A stretch of DNA of 64,000 bases from positions 1 through 64,000 of the forward strand of contig CAISLN010000008.1 of assembly GCA_903886275.1 (NCBI GenBank). Direction: 5' to 3'. This DNA is from an uncultured beta proteobacterium. Lineage in GTDB: Bacteria > Pseudomonadota > Gammaproteobacteria > Burkholderiales > Burkholderiaceae_C. The notes under the pieces were generated by a model. That model was not told where the DNA came from. It searched no databases and saw nothing but the letters and a program-made list of their open reading frames with translations. A program made the translations under genes and the position numbers. Positions 7,356 to 16,694 of the stretch are shown here, one piece after another. The stretch's first letter is position 1. Every line of letters starts with the position of its first letter.

Positions 7356-8087
7356 ATGAACGCACGCCTGCCAATCACCCAGCCCGTCCCTTTGGACCTG
7401 CACGCCGAGCAGACGCTGGGCCAGATTGCCGTGGAGCTGCCGGGTGCCACGGCGGTCTTTCGCCGCCTCAAGTTGGACTTTTGTTGTGGTGGCCAGCTCA
7501 GCCTGGCGTTGGCGGCACAGGCCAAGGGCTTGGATGTGGCGGTCTTGCTGGTGGAGCTGGGGGCACTGCAGCGCAGCGCCCAGCCCGTGCAAGACAGCAC
7601 GCCGGCCGCGCTGATAGAGCACATCGTCAGCCGCTACCACCAGGTACACCGCGCGCAACTGCCCGAGTTGCTGCGCATGGCGCGCCGCGTCGAGGCCGTG
7701 CACCGTGACCACCCGCAGGTGCCCGTCGGCCTGGCCGATCTGCTGGAGTCCATGGAGCAGGACCTGCTGGCCCATATGCAAAAGGAAGAAGCAATTTTGT
7801 TTCCCCTGCTGCTGGTCGGGGGCAACCCGTTTGTGAAGCAGCCCATTGCCATGATGCGCGCCGAGCATGTGCAGCACGGCGCCACGCTGGATCGGTTGTC
7901 CGAGCTGACCGACAACGCCACGCCGCCTGCAGGAGCCTGCAACACCTGGCGTGCGCTCTACGCCGGCATTGCCCAACTGCAGGAAGACCTGGTCAGTCAC
8001 ATCCATCTGGAGAACACGCTGCTGTTCGCTCCGTTTGACGCGCCCGCACCCCGCCATTCCCCCTGCTGCGGCTCCTGCGGTGGATAG
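7356..8087 (+). CDS. ytfE: YtfE/RIC/ScdA-type di-iron protein for Fe-S cluster repair
   Basis: A 243-aa cytoplasmic protein. The N-terminal DUF542 domain carries the hallmark LKLDFCCGGQLSL. The C-terminal part is a hemerythrin-like four-helix bundle with iron ligands in YHQVHR, HMQKEEAILFP, MRAEHVQHG and HIHLENTLLFAPF. RIC proteins repair iron-sulfur clusters damaged by NO or peroxide. The C-terminus ends SPCCGSCGG, an extra cysteine cluster seen in some family members. It is controlled by the double NsrR operator and is followed 42 bases later by nnrS. Confidence 0.92.
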   Translation: MNARLPITQPVPLDLHAEQTLGQIAVELPGATAVFRRLKLDFCCGGQLSLALAAQAKGLDVAVLLVELGALQRSAQPVQDSTPAALIEHIVSRYHQVHRAQLPELLRMARRVEAVHRDHPQVPVGLADLLESMEQDLLAHMQKEEAILFPLLLVGGNPFVKQPIAMMRAEHVQHGATLDRLSELTDNATPPAGACNTWRALYAGIAQLQEDLVSHIHLENTLLFAPFDAPAPRHSPCCGSCGG

Positions 8088-8129
8088 GGCCTTGCGCCAA
8101 CAGACATAGTCCTAACGACCCAGCAGACC

Positions 8130-9323
8130 ATGGCCACCCTGATTTCCATCCGCGAAGCACCGCGCAAGGGGCAAGCCCCCGCCTTCGCCCTTTGGGCGCT
8201 GGGCTTTCGGCCCTTTTACCTCTTGGCCAGTGGCTTTGCCGCGCTGTCCATCGCGCTGTGGGCGCTGCAGTTCAGCGGCCTGCTGTCCCATGCCTATTTG
8301 CAAGGGCCGCTGTGGCATGCGCATGAAATGCTGTTTGGCTTCGCCATGGCGGTGTTGGTCGGTTTTTTGCTCACGGCCGGGCGCAACTGGTCGGGCCAGG
8401 ACACGCCCACGGGCAAGCCACTGGCGGCCATGGCCATGCTTTGGTTGGCCGGACGCATCCTGGTGCTCACGCCCTGGGGCTGGGCCGCAGCTTTGGTGAA
8501 CACCGCCTTCCCGCTGGCCGCAGCCATCGCACTGGGCATGGCCTTCTACAAGGGGCGCAATCGGCGCAACTACTTCTTTGTGGCGCTGTTGTTGCTGATG
8601 GGCATGGCCGAGCTGAGCGTGCATCTGGCCACCCTGGGCCTGCTGCAAATTCCCGGATGGGCAGGCATTGGCATTGCGCTCGATGTGATGCTGTTTGTGC
8701 TGGCGGTCATGGCGGGAAGGGTGATTCCCATGTTCACCAACAACGGGGTGCCCGGTGCCAAAGCGGTGCGCCAGCCGCAGTTGGAAAAGGGGGTGCTGGG
8801 CCTGACGCTGGCCCTGCTGCTGGCCGATCTGCTGCATCTCAGCGGCAACGCCCTGATCCTGCTGGCCTTGCTGGGGGCTGCTGCCCACCTGGTGCGCTGG
8901 CTGCTGTGGCAGCCCTGGAAGACCCTGCGCAATCCGCTGGTCTGGGTGCTGCACATGGCCTATGCGTGGATACCTTTGCACCTGCTGCTGCGTGCCCTGG
9001 CTGAGGCCGGTTGGGTGCCGTCCTCGGCCGCCACCCATGCGCTCACGGTGGGTGCCATTGGCTGCATGGTGATGGGCATGATGACGCGCACCGCAATGGG
9101 CCACACCGGGCGGCCCTTGCGTGCCGGCGCTACCGAAGTGGTCTGCTATGTGCTGGTCGGCTTGGCGGCGATGGTGCGCGTGGGCTTGCCTTTGCTGGCG
9201 CCCTCGATGACCTACCAGGCCGTGATAGGCGCATCGCTGCTGTGGTCGGCTGGTTTTGCTTGGTACGCCTATCGCTACTGGCCCATTTTGAGCCGGGCCC
9301 GCAGCGACGGACTGCCCGGATAG
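8130..9323 (+). CDS. nnrS: NnrS family haem-copper membrane protein
   Basis: A 397-aa polytopic protein with about 12 hydrophobic segments. Conserved blocks are ALGFRPFYLLASGFAALS, GPLWHAHEMLFGFAMAVLVGFLLTAGRNW and AGRVIPMFTNNGVPG, plus the late GCMVMGMMTRTAMGHTGRPL. NnrS lessens nitrosative stress, apparently by preventing formation of dinitrosyl-iron complexes. It follows ytfE in the same direction and should share the NsrR-controlled promoter. Confidence 0.92.
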   Translation: MATLISIREAPRKGQAPAFALWALGFRPFYLLASGFAALSIALWALQFSGLLSHAYLQGPLWHAHEMLFGFAMAVLVGFLLTAGRNWSGQDTPTGKPLAAMAMLWLAGRILVLTPWGWAAALVNTAFPLAAAIALGMAFYKGRNRRNYFFVALLLLMGMAELSVHLATLGLLQIPGWAGIGIALDVMLFVLAVMAGRVIPMFTNNGVPGAKAVRQPQLEKGVLGLTLALLLADLLHLSGNALILLALLGAAAHLVRWLLWQPWKTLRNPLVWVLHMAYAWIPLHLLLRALAEAGWVPSSAATHALTVGAIGCMVMGMMTRTAMGHTGRPLRAGATEVVCYVLVGLAAMVRVGLPLLAPSMTYQAVIGASLLWSAGFAWYAYRYWPILSRARSDGLPG

Positions 9324-9521
9324 GGATTGCCGAGAAAGCCTAGGGCCAGGCAGAGCCGGGCAATCGGGCGTATGGGCAGGCACCCGCATCAGACTTCGGC
9401 CGAATGGTTCAGGCTGGCATGGTGATTGCCAAGACGGTGACGGCCGCATCCGGCGGCTATGCCACGCAGCAACCCTGCTGCGCAAGGGCGATGCTTGCTC
9501 CTTCGTTTGGGTTCAAACACC

Positions 9522-9830
9522 ATGGCCACTCCAAAAACCAAAGACCCGTCGGCCCTGCAAAAGACCGACTTCGAAGCGCTGGTGCAGTTTCGCTACCAGC
9601 TGCGCCTGTTCCTGCGCTTTAGCGAAGACGCCTGCCATGCCCGCGGCATCACCCCGCTGCAATACCAGTTGCTGCTGCAGACCAAGGGCGGCAATGGGCC
9701 ACGCTGATCGAACTCTCCGAGCGCTTGCGGGCCAAGCAAAGAGGTGCTGGCGCCGATAAGGAGCAGGGCCAAAGGCGAGTGCGGCCGCTTTACCGGGTTT
9801 TAGAGGAAGCCACCAATTTTGCTGCACTGC
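9522..9830 (+). pseudogene. Broken MarR-family regulator
   Basis: From the ATG at 9522 the frame encodes a MarR N-terminus: FEALVQFRYQLRLFLRFSEDACHARGITPLQYQLLLQTKGGNG. It then hits a stop at 9705. Shifting frame by one base at about 9695 continues the family sequence with WATLIELSERLRAK, after which similarity dissolves (QRGAGADKEQG...). The winged-helix recognition half and dimer C-terminus are therefore lost. One frameshift plus 3' decay makes a functional product very unlikely. It may once have regulated the downstream DUF3141 gene. Confidence 0.75.
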
Positions 9831-9908
9831 AGCGTAAATGGTGCCTGACTACCCTACACTGGTCAAAACTCTTGGTAACCGTGCCTGGGGTAGCCAACAG
9901 AAATAAAT

Positions 9909-12236
9909 ATGTTTTCACTTTTCAACGCCAGTGCGCTTCAGAACAGCTTGCCCGCCGACCTGGCCACGCAAGCCAAGCAATCCAATCGATTGCTCACCAG
10001 TGCCGCCCATCACCGCCAGAAAATTACCAAAACCCAGGTGCAACGCGGCCTGGAACTTGCCAAGGAGTTGGCCCTGACGCAGCAGTCGATTCTGGCCGCC
10101 ATGGGCAGTGGCAGCGGCTTTCAGTTGGCGTCTGACTATGGGCTGGATGCGGCGCAGCGCCTGGCGCTGACCGTGGATGTGTTGCGCGAGCGCGGCAACA
10201 ACGACAAGAGCCACGAAGAGGCCGGCACACCGCCGGTGCTCAATTACGCCTATGAGGTGATCGTTGATGGCCGCAATTTGGAGAGCCCGGTCAACTACCA
10301 GTTGCTGCGCATACTGCCGCCCGCTGCGGTGGTGGTGGATGACGCAAAGCGCCCCTTCATGATCATTGACCCGCGTGCCGGACACGGCGCTGGCATTGGC
10401 GGCTTCAAGCCCGACAGCCAGGTTGGCGTAGCGCTGCGCGCCGGCCATCCGGTGTATTTTGTGGTGTTTCGTCAACACCCTGAAGCCGGCCAGACCCTGG
10501 TCCATGTGATGAATGCCGAAGCCGAATTTCTGCGCGAAATTGCCAGGCGTCACCCGGATTCGGGCATGCCGGTGGTGGTGGGCAACTGCCAGGGTGGCTG
10601 GGCCACGCTGATCCTGTCGGCTTCGCATCCGGATTTGACCGGCCCCTTGGTGCTCAACGGAGCCCCAGTGGCCACCTGGTCGGGCAAGATCGGCGAGAGC
10701 CCGATGCGCTACAACGGCGGACTGCTGGGCGGTGTGCTGCCGGCCATGCTGATCGCCGATCTGGGTGCGGGCGAGTTTGACGGCGCCCACCTGGTGTCCA
10801 ACTTCGAGATGCTCAACCCCAGCCGCAATTTCTTTGGCAAGTACTACGACCTGTTTGCCGACGTGGACAACAAGCGCGAGAGCTTCCTGGAATTCGAAAA
10901 ATGGTGGGGTGGTTTCCACTTCACCAACGAGGCCGAAATCACCTGGATTGTGGAGCAGCTGTTTGTTGGCAACCGCCTGTCCAAGGGACTGGCGCAACTG
11001 GAGCCGGGCAAGTTCCTGGACCTCAAAGCCATTCGCGCGCCCATCATCGTGTTTGCCAGCCGTGGCGACAACATCACGCCACCGCAGCAGGCGCTGAACT
11101 GGATCGTGGACACCTTTGTCGATGAGCAGGAAATCCGCGTGCGCGGTCAGCGCATTCTCTACATGGTGCACGAGAAGGTCGGGCACCTGGGCATCTTTGT
11201 GTCCTCCTCGGTGGCGCGCAAAGAGCATGCCGAAATGGCCTCCACCCTGAAGACCATTGAGGCGCTGGCGCCCGGCCTGTATGAGATGAAGATCGACGAG
11301 ACCGAGGGCGACGAGGGCAACGAGCATTTCTTGGTCAGCTTCCACGGCCGCACCATGCAGGACATTTTGACCACCGTGGAAAACGACCGCGAACAGGAAA
11401 AAGACTTTGTCGCCGTGGCACGCCTCTCGGATCTGGGTGCCCAGGCCTACGACCTGTCGCTGCGTCCGCTGGTGAAAAGCATGGTGACGCAGCAAAGCGC
11501 CGACGCCCTGCGCGACGCCCACCCTTCGCGCGTGAGCCGCAAGCTGTTCTCGGATGCCAACCCCCTGCTCGGTCTGCTGGAGCCTGCCACGGCATGGGCC
11601 AGGGACAGCCGCCAGAAGGCAGCCAAGGACAACCCGTTTTTGGCGCTGGAGCGATTCATGGCCAATAGCGTGATGCAAAGCATGGACGTGATGCGTGACC
11701 TGCGCGATGCGGCCTACGAGCAAACCTTTTTGTCCATCTACGGTACCTCCTGGATGCACGCCCTGGGCCAGTCCGGCGTGGAGGATGTGGTGCCTGCGGA
11801 GGTGCTCGACCTGCGCCATGTGCCCGAGGTGAAGCAAGCGCTCGCAAATATGGAGCGCGGCGATCTGGCCGCGGCCGTGATCCGCATGCTGGTGCTGCTG
11901 GCCGGCTCGCGCGGCTCGGTGCGACGCGACCGCCTGGAGCGCTCGGCCCATGTGCTCAATGAGACCGCTCCCTTCAAGGACATGGGTGCTGAGCGCCGCA
12001 GCGAGCTGATACAGCAGCAGTCCCTGATTGCCGAGTTTGAACCCCAGCGTGCGGTTGACACCCTGCCCATCTTGCTCAAGACGGCGCAGGACCGGCAGTC
12101 TGCGTTGGAACTGGTGAACCACATTTTGGGCGCACGTGACGAGATGGAACCACAGTCCCTGCAGTTGATGCAGCGCATGGAGAGCCTGCTGGGCGTCGCT
12201 GAAAATGGCGCCAAGAAAATTGCCGTGAAAAAGTAA
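9909..12236 (+). CDS. DUF3141 protein, PHA-synthase-like alpha/beta hydrolase
   Basis: A 775-aa protein of the DUF3141 family, distantly related to polyhydroxyalkanoate synthases. The alpha/beta-hydrolase core (residues about 100-420) contains the nucleophile elbow VVGNCQGGWATL, where Cys replaces the usual Ser as in PhaC. A plausible catalytic Asp is in FASRGDNITPP and a His in VHEKVGHLG. The C-terminal 350 residues are helical and family-specific. It is followed 48 bases later by an acyl-CoA transferase, a pairing that suggests a role in CoA-thioester or polyester metabolism. Known members often sit beside phosphotransacetylase/acetate kinase or enoyl-CoA enzymes. The true reaction is unproven. 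Confidence 0.85.
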   Translation: MFSLFNASALQNSLPADLATQAKQSNRLLTSAAHHRQKITKTQVQRGLELAKELALTQQSILAAMGSGSGFQLASDYGLDAAQRLALTVDVLRERGNNDKSHEEAGTPPVLNYAYEVIVDGRNLESPVNYQLLRILPPAAVVVDDAKRPFMIIDPRAGHGAGIGGFKPDSQVGVALRAGHPVYFVVFRQHPEAGQTLVHVMNAEAEFLREIARRHPDSGMPVVVGNCQGGWATLILSASHPDLTGPLVLNGAPVATWSGKIGESPMRYNGGLLGGVLPAMLIADLGAGEFDGAHLVSNFEMLNPSRNFFGKYYDLFADVDNKRESFLEFEKWWGGFHFTNEAEITWIVEQLFVGNRLSKGLAQLEPGKFLDLKAIRAPIIVFASRGDNITPPQQALNWIVDTFVDEQEIRVRGQRILYMVHEKVGHLGIFVSSSVARKEHAEMASTLKTIEALAPGLYEMKIDETEGDEGNEHFLVSFHGRTMQDILTTVENDREQEKDFVAVARLSDLGAQAYDLSLRPLVKSMVTQQSADALRDAHPSRVSRKLFSDANPLLGLLEPATAWARDSRQKAAKDNPFLALERFMANSVMQSMDVMRDLRDAAYEQTFLSIYGTSWMHALGQSGVEDVVPAEVLDLRHVPEVKQALANMERGDLAAAVIRMLVLLAGSRGSVRRDRLERSAHVLNETAPFKDMGAERRSELIQQQSLIAEFEPQRAVDTLPILLKTAQDRQSALELVNHILGARDEMEPQSLQLMQRMESLLGVAENGAKKIAVKK

Positions 12237-12284
12237 AACGACTGCGCCTGCCAAACGCTGCGGTCACCACAGGAGTCTCCCCCC

Positions 12285-14204
12285 ATGAAATCCAAGATCG
12301 TTTCTGCAGCCGACGCGGTTGCGCTTATCCACGATGGCGACACCCTGGTGTGTTCCGGTTTTGGCATGGTCGGGGTGCCCGATGAGTTGCTGGTGGCGCT
12401 CGAAGCGCGTTTCCTGGAAAGCGCTGCTCCGCGTGCGCTGCACCTGCTGTTTGGCGGAGGCCCTGGCGACGGCAAGGACCAGGGTCTGAACCGCATCGCC
12501 CACGAGGGGCTGATTGCCTCCGCCATAGGCGGCCACTGGGGCCTGGTGCCCAAGGTGGGCGCCATGGCCATGGCCAACCAAATTGCCGCTTACAACCTGC
12601 CGCTGGGCGTGATCTCGCACATGTACCGCGACATCGCTGCCGGTCTGCCGGGCAATGTCTCGGCCGTGGGCCTTGGCACCTTTGTGGACCCGCGCCTGCA
12701 GGGCGGAAAAATCAATGCGCGCACCACCGAGGAGATCGTAGAGGTCATCACCCTGGGTGGGCGCGAGCTGCTGTTTTACAAGGCGCCCCAGCCCAACGTG
12801 GCGTTCATTCGCGCCTCGATTGCCGACACGGATGGCAATTTGTCGGTGGAGCGCGAGGCGCTGTCGCAAGACGTGCTGGCGATTGCCATGGCCGTCAAGA
12901 ATGCCGGCGGCATTGTGATTGCCCAGGTGGAATATGTGACCGAGGCCGGCTCCATGCTGCCGCGTCGTGTCAAGGTGCCCGGCATCCTGGTGGACTGCGT
13001 GGTGGTGGCCAGGCCGCAGTACCACATGCAGACCTATGGCACGGCCTACCACCCCTCGCTGTCGGGCGAGATGCGCGTGCCGCTCGATGCGCTGCCCGCC
13101 ATGGCCTTTGACGAACGCAAGGTGATTGCGCGGCGCGCGGCCTTCGAGCTCATGCCCAATGCGGTGGTCAATCTCGGCATTGGCATGCCCGAGGGCGTGG
13201 CTGCCATTGCCAACGAGGAGCGTCTGCTGCGCTACATGACGCTCACCGCAGAGCCCGGTCTGGTGGGCGGTGTGCCCGGCAGCGGCATGAACTTTGGCTC
13301 GGCCATGAATGCCACGGCGCAGCTGGACATGAACCAGCAGTTCGATTTTTACGATGGCGGCGGACTGGACCTGGCGGTGCTGGGTCTGGCCGAATGCGAT
13401 GCGCGCGGCAACATCAATGTGAGCCGCTTTGGCCCGCGCCTGGCTGGCGCCGGCGGCTTTATCAACATCACGCAGAACAGCCGCACGGTGCTGTTCATTG
13501 GCACCTTTACCGCCGGGGGTCTGGAGGTGCAGGTGGGCGAGGGCCAGCTCAAAATCATCAAAGAGGGTAAGCACCGCAAGTTTGTGGAGACCATAGAGCA
13601 GGTCACCTTCAGCGGCGAATACGCGGCGCGCGAGGGCAAGCGGGTGCTGTATGTGACCGAGCGCTGTGTGCTCACGCTGACCCCCGAGGGCTTGGAGCTG
13701 ACCGAGGTGGCACCGGGCGTGGACATCGAGCGCGACATCCTGCCCTATATGGCCTTCAAGCCCATCATCCGCAATCCCATCCCCATGGATGCGCGCATTT
13801 TCCGCGACGCGGTCATGGGCTTGCAGGACACGCTGCTGTCGATCTCGCTGCTCGACCGCATTGCCTACCAGCCCGAGCGCAACCTGTTGTTCCTCAACTT
13901 CCAGGGTCTCAAACTGGTCAGCCCGAAGGACGCGCAGGATGTGCAGGCGGCCGTGGAGCGCAAGTGCCTGGAGATCGGCCACAAGGTCAAAGTCATCGTC
14001 AACTACGACGGCTTTGAAATCCTGGAGCCGGCCATGGACGCTTATGCCGAGGTGGTGAAGTACATGATGGAGCATTACTACCTCAACCGCACCAGCTACA
14101 GCACCAGCGCCTTTTTGCGCAACAAGCTGGGTGCTGCCATCAGCGAGCGCGGCCTGGCGCCGCACATCTACGAGACGCAGGCCGAGGCGGAAGCGGTTAT
14201 TTGA
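12285..14204 (+). CDS. Family I acyl-CoA:carboxylate CoA-transferase (fused alpha/beta)
   Basis: A 639-aa protein in which both halves of a class I CoA-transferase are fused, as in propionate CoA-transferase. The N-terminal half has GDTLVCSGFGMVGVPDELL. The C-terminal half has NLGIGMPEGVAAIA and TAEPGLVGGVPGSG, whose Glu is the expected catalytic residue forming the acyl-glutamyl/CoA intermediate. About 120 extra residues follow the usual end (from NPIPMDARIFRDAVMGL), a long tail found in some proteobacterial homologues. It probably moves CoA between acetate, propionate or acetoacetate and their thioesters. Likely co-transcribed with the DUF3141 gene. Spacing and a good AGGAG site support the start. 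Confidence 0.85.
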   Translation: MKSKIVSAADAVALIHDGDTLVCSGFGMVGVPDELLVALEARFLESAAPRALHLLFGGGPGDGKDQGLNRIAHEGLIASAIGGHWGLVPKVGAMAMANQIAAYNLPLGVISHMYRDIAAGLPGNVSAVGLGTFVDPRLQGGKINARTTEEIVEVITLGGRELLFYKAPQPNVAFIRASIADTDGNLSVEREALSQDVLAIAMAVKNAGGIVIAQVEYVTEAGSMLPRRVKVPGILVDCVVVARPQYHMQTYGTAYHPSLSGEMRVPLDALPAMAFDERKVIARRAAFELMPNAVVNLGIGMPEGVAAIANEERLLRYMTLTAEPGLVGGVPGSGMNFGSAMNATAQLDMNQQFDFYDGGGLDLAVLGLAECDARGNINVSRFGPRLAGAGGFINITQNSRTVLFIGTFTAGGLEVQVGEGQLKIIKEGKHRKFVETIEQVTFSGEYAAREGKRVLYVTERCVLTLTPEGLELTEVAPGVDIERDILPYMAFKPIIRNPIPMDARIFRDAVMGLQDTLLSISLLDRIAYQPERNLLFLNFQGLKLVSPKDAQDVQAAVERKCLEIGHKVKVIVNYDGFEILEPAMDAYAEVVKYMMEHYYLNRTSYSTSAFLRNKLGAAISERGLAPHIYETQAEAEAVI

Positions 14205-14211
14205 GGACTGA

Positions 14212-14236
14212 AGCCCGGCCAGTCGTCTGGCAGGCT
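14212..14236. terminator. Candidate hairpin between convergent genes
   Basis: An imperfect stem (AGCCCGGCCAG against CTGGCAGGCT, loop TCGT) lies just after the CoA-transferase stop and before the convergent ahpF end. There is no long T run, so any termination function is tentative. Confidence 0.35.
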
Positions 14237-14272
14237 GCTGCGCCGTGACTTATGCCGTCGCAGTTTCTTGCG

Positions 14273-15844
14273 TCACCGCGCGACGACCACCGGCTGGCGG
14301 ATCAGGTAGTCAAAGGCGCTGAGTGCGGCCTTGGAGCCTTCACCGGCGGCAATCACAATTTGCTTGTAGGGCACGGTGGTCACATCACCGGCAGCAAACA
14401 CGCCGGGCAGGCTGGTGTGGCATTTGGCATCGATCACGATCTCGCCAAACTTGCTCAACTCCAAAGTGCCCTTGAGGAACTCGGTGTTGGGCACCAGGCC
14501 GATTTGCACAAACACACCGGCGAGTTCCACCAGATGCTCCTCGTTGCTGGCGCGGTCCTTGTAGCGCAGGCCGTTGACCTTGCCACCCGCGCCGGTGATC
14601 TCGGTGGTCTGCGCGTTCACATGGATCTCCACATTGGGCAGGCTTTTGAGTTTGTTGACCAGCACCGCGTCGGCCTTGAGCGCATCGGCAAATTCCACCA
14701 GCGTCACATGCTGCACCACACCGGCCAGGTCAATCGCGGCCTCCACGCCGGAGTTGCCGCCACCAATGACGGCCACGCGCTTGCCCTTGAACAGAGGGCC
14801 GTCGCAATGCGGGCAGTAGGCCACGCCCTTGTTTTTGTACTCGGCCTCGCCCGGCACATTGACATTGCGCCAGCGCGCGCCGGTGGACAGGATGACGCTG
14901 CGGCTTTTGAGCACACCGCCATTGGCCATGTGCACCTCGACCAGGCCGCCAGCGGTGGTGGCGGGCACGATCTTGTCGGCGCGCTGCAGGTTCATGATGT
15001 CCACCCCGTAGTGGCGCACCTGGGCTTCGAGCGCGGCGGCAAACTTGGGTCCATCGGTCTCTTGCACCGAGATGTAGTTCTCGATTGCCATGGTGTCGTT
15101 GGTCTGGCCACCAAAGCGCTCGGCCGCCACGCCCACGCGTATGCCCTTGCGCGCCGCATACACAGCGGCAGCGGCGCCGGCCGGGCCACCGCCCACGATC
15201 AGCACGTCATAGGGGGCTTTGTCACTCAGCTTGGCGGCTTCGCGGTCGGCGGAATGCACGTCGAGCTTGCCGACAATTTCTTCCAGCGTCATGCGCCCGG
15301 AGGCAAACAGGGCGTCGTTCATGAACACCATGGGCACGGCCATCACCTGGCGCGCTTCCACCTCGGCTTGGTACATGCCGCCGTCAACCACCGTGGTGCT
15401 GATCTTGGGGTTGAAGATGGCCAGGAGGGCTGCCGCCTGCACCACGTCCGGGCAGTTGTGGCAGGACAGGGACATATAGACCTCGAAGTTCATCACGCTG
15501 TCGAGCGCCTTGATCTGTTCAATCACTTCCGCATCGACCTTGGGCGGGTGGCCACCGGTCCACAGCAGGGCCAGCACCAGCGAGGTGAACTCATGGCCCA
15601 GCGGAATGGCAGCAAAGCGCACGCCGCGGCTCTCGCCTTCTTTGGCAATCACAAACGAGGGCCTGCGCGCATCCATGCCGGAATCGTCAAAGCTCACCTT
15701 GTCCGACAGCTCGGCAATCTCCACCAGCAGCTCGCGCATCTCTGCGGCCTTGTCGCTGGCGTCCAGTGTGGCGATCAGGCGTATGGGCGCACGCAGGTTC
15801 TGCAAATAGGCTTGCAACTGGGTCTTGAGCGTGGTTTCGAGCAT
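14273..15844 (-). CDS. ahpF: Alkyl hydroperoxide reductase subunit F
   Basis: A 523-aa flavoprotein disulfide reductase. The N-terminal tandem thioredoxin-like domain has the CHNC centre ([12 protein letters not shown]). Next comes the FAD fold with [18 protein letters not shown], the NAD domain with [18 protein letters not shown], and the redox-active YCPHCDG. The C-terminal FAD segment ends [31 protein letters not shown]. AhpF passes electrons from NADH to AhpC for peroxide removal. It lies downstream of ahpC on the same strand, the usual order, with a hairpin in the 130-base gap. Confidence 0.95.
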   Translation of the reverse strand: MLETTLKTQLQAYLQNLRAPIRLIATLDASDKAAEMRELLVEIAELSDKVSFDDSGMDARRPSFVIAKEGESRGVRFAAIPLGHEFTSLVLALLWTGGHPPKVDAEVIEQIKALDSVMNFEVYMSLSCHNCPDVVQAAALLAIFNPKISTTVVDGGMYQAEVEARQVMAVPMVFMNDALFASGRMTLEEIVGKLDVHSADREAAKLSDKAPYDVLIVGGGPAGAAAAVYAARKGIRVGVAAERFGGQTNDTMAIENYISVQETDGPKFAAALEAQVRHYGVDIMNLQRADKIVPATTAGGLVEVHMANGGVLKSRSVILSTGARWRNVNVPGEAEYKNKGVAYCPHCDGPLFKGKRVAVIGGGNSGVEAAIDLAGVVQHVTLVEFADALKADAVLVNKLKSLPNVEIHVNAQTTEITGAGGKVNGLRYKDRASNEEHLVELAGVFVQIGLVPNTEFLKGTLELSKFGEIVIDAKCHTSLPGVFAAGDVTTVPYKQIVIAAGEGSKAALSAFDYLIRQPVVVAR

Positions 15845-15937
15845 GGGGATTCCTTCAATGGGGCGCGCTTATGGCGCGGGTAGGGACTTGGATTTGCGCT
15901 GGTTGCGCGCTGGCAGAAGCAGACGGTCTCGCTGACG

Positions 15938-15962
15938 GAGGGGGCGCTTTTCGCACCCCCTC
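15938..15962. terminator. Intercistronic hairpin between ahpC and ahpF
   Basis: GAGGGGG and CCCCCTC form a perfect 7-bp stem with further partial pairing inside. It sits 16 bases after the ahpC stop. Without a T run it probably attenuates or stabilises the ahpC message rather than ending it, consistent with AhpC being needed in excess of AhpF. Confidence 0.5.
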
Positions 15963-15977
15963 AAGCAGAGAGACTGC

Positions 15978-16541
15978 TTAGATCTTGCCGACCAGGTCCA
16001 GCGAAGGAGTGATGGTCTTGGAGCCTTCGTTCCACTTGGCAGGGCAGACTTCGTTGGGGTGAGCGGCGACGAACTGGGCAGCCTTGAGCTTGCGCAGGGT
16101 TTCCTTGACGTCGCGGGCAATCGCGTTGTCATGCACTTCCATGGTCTTGATCACACCAGCGGGGTTGATCACGAAGGTGCCGCGCAGGGCCAGGCCGGCT
16201 TCGGGGATGTGCACGCCAAAGGCGTTGGTCAGGGTGTGGGTGGGGTCGCCAACCAATGGGAACTGGGCCTTGCCAACGGCGGGCGAGGTTTCGTGCCAGA
16301 CCTTGTGCGAGAAATGGGTGTCGGTGGTGACGATGTAGACCTCGGCGCCCACCTTTTGGAATTCGGCGTAGTTGTCGGCTGCGTCTTCGACTTCGGTGGG
16401 GCAGTTGAAGGTGAAGGCGGCCGGCATGAAGATCACCACGGACCATTTGCCCAGCATGGACTCGTTGGAGACTTCAACGAACTTGCCGTTGTGGAAGGCC
16501 TGGGTTTTGAAGGGCTGTACGGTGGTGTTGATCAAAGACAT
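15978..16541 (-). CDS. ahpC: Alkyl hydroperoxide reductase subunit C (2-Cys peroxiredoxin)
   Basis: A 187-aa peroxiredoxin of AhpC type. The peroxidatic cysteine is in AFTFNCPTEVED (about residue 47) and the resolving cysteine in HPNEVCPAKW near the C-terminus. It reduces H2O2, organic peroxides and peroxynitrite and is recycled by AhpF. It is the first gene of the ahpCF pair. The family is often under OxyR, but I could not identify a clear OxyR site in the short upstream region. Confidence 0.95.
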   Translation of the reverse strand: MSLINTTVQPFKTQAFHNGKFVEVSNESMLGKWSVVIFMPAAFTFNCPTEVEDAADNYAEFQKVGAEVYIVTTDTHFSHKVWHETSPAVGKAQFPLVGDPTHTLTNAFGVHIPEAGLALRGTFVINPAGVIKTMEVHDNAIARDVKETLRKLKAAQFVAAHPNEVCPAKWNEGSKTITPSLDLVGKI

Positions 16542-16694
16542 GGTGCTACCTTTTCTGACTGGTTAATAAAAGCTATCGAATGAGGTGTTCTCATCAGCTT
16601 GAAGTGTAAACAGCCAGAGGTCCGCAGCTGATTGCTTGTCTCAATCGGCCCCATAGTCAGCAAGGGCGGCCCCGCGCAGCAAGGCAAACTTTGC

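Noticed and set aside
9915-14165. Long antisense frames opposite the DUF3141 and CoA-transferase genes
   Set aside because: They mirror high-GC codon bias, are rich in His/Gln/Arg/Gly and show no family motifs.
14252-15883. 543-codon plus-strand frame opposite ahpF
   Set aside because: Antisense shadow of a clear AhpF gene with intact redox motifs.
16542-16640. OxyR site upstream of ahpC
   Set aside because: Only one weak ATAG-like half-site is visible, without the four-part spacing.
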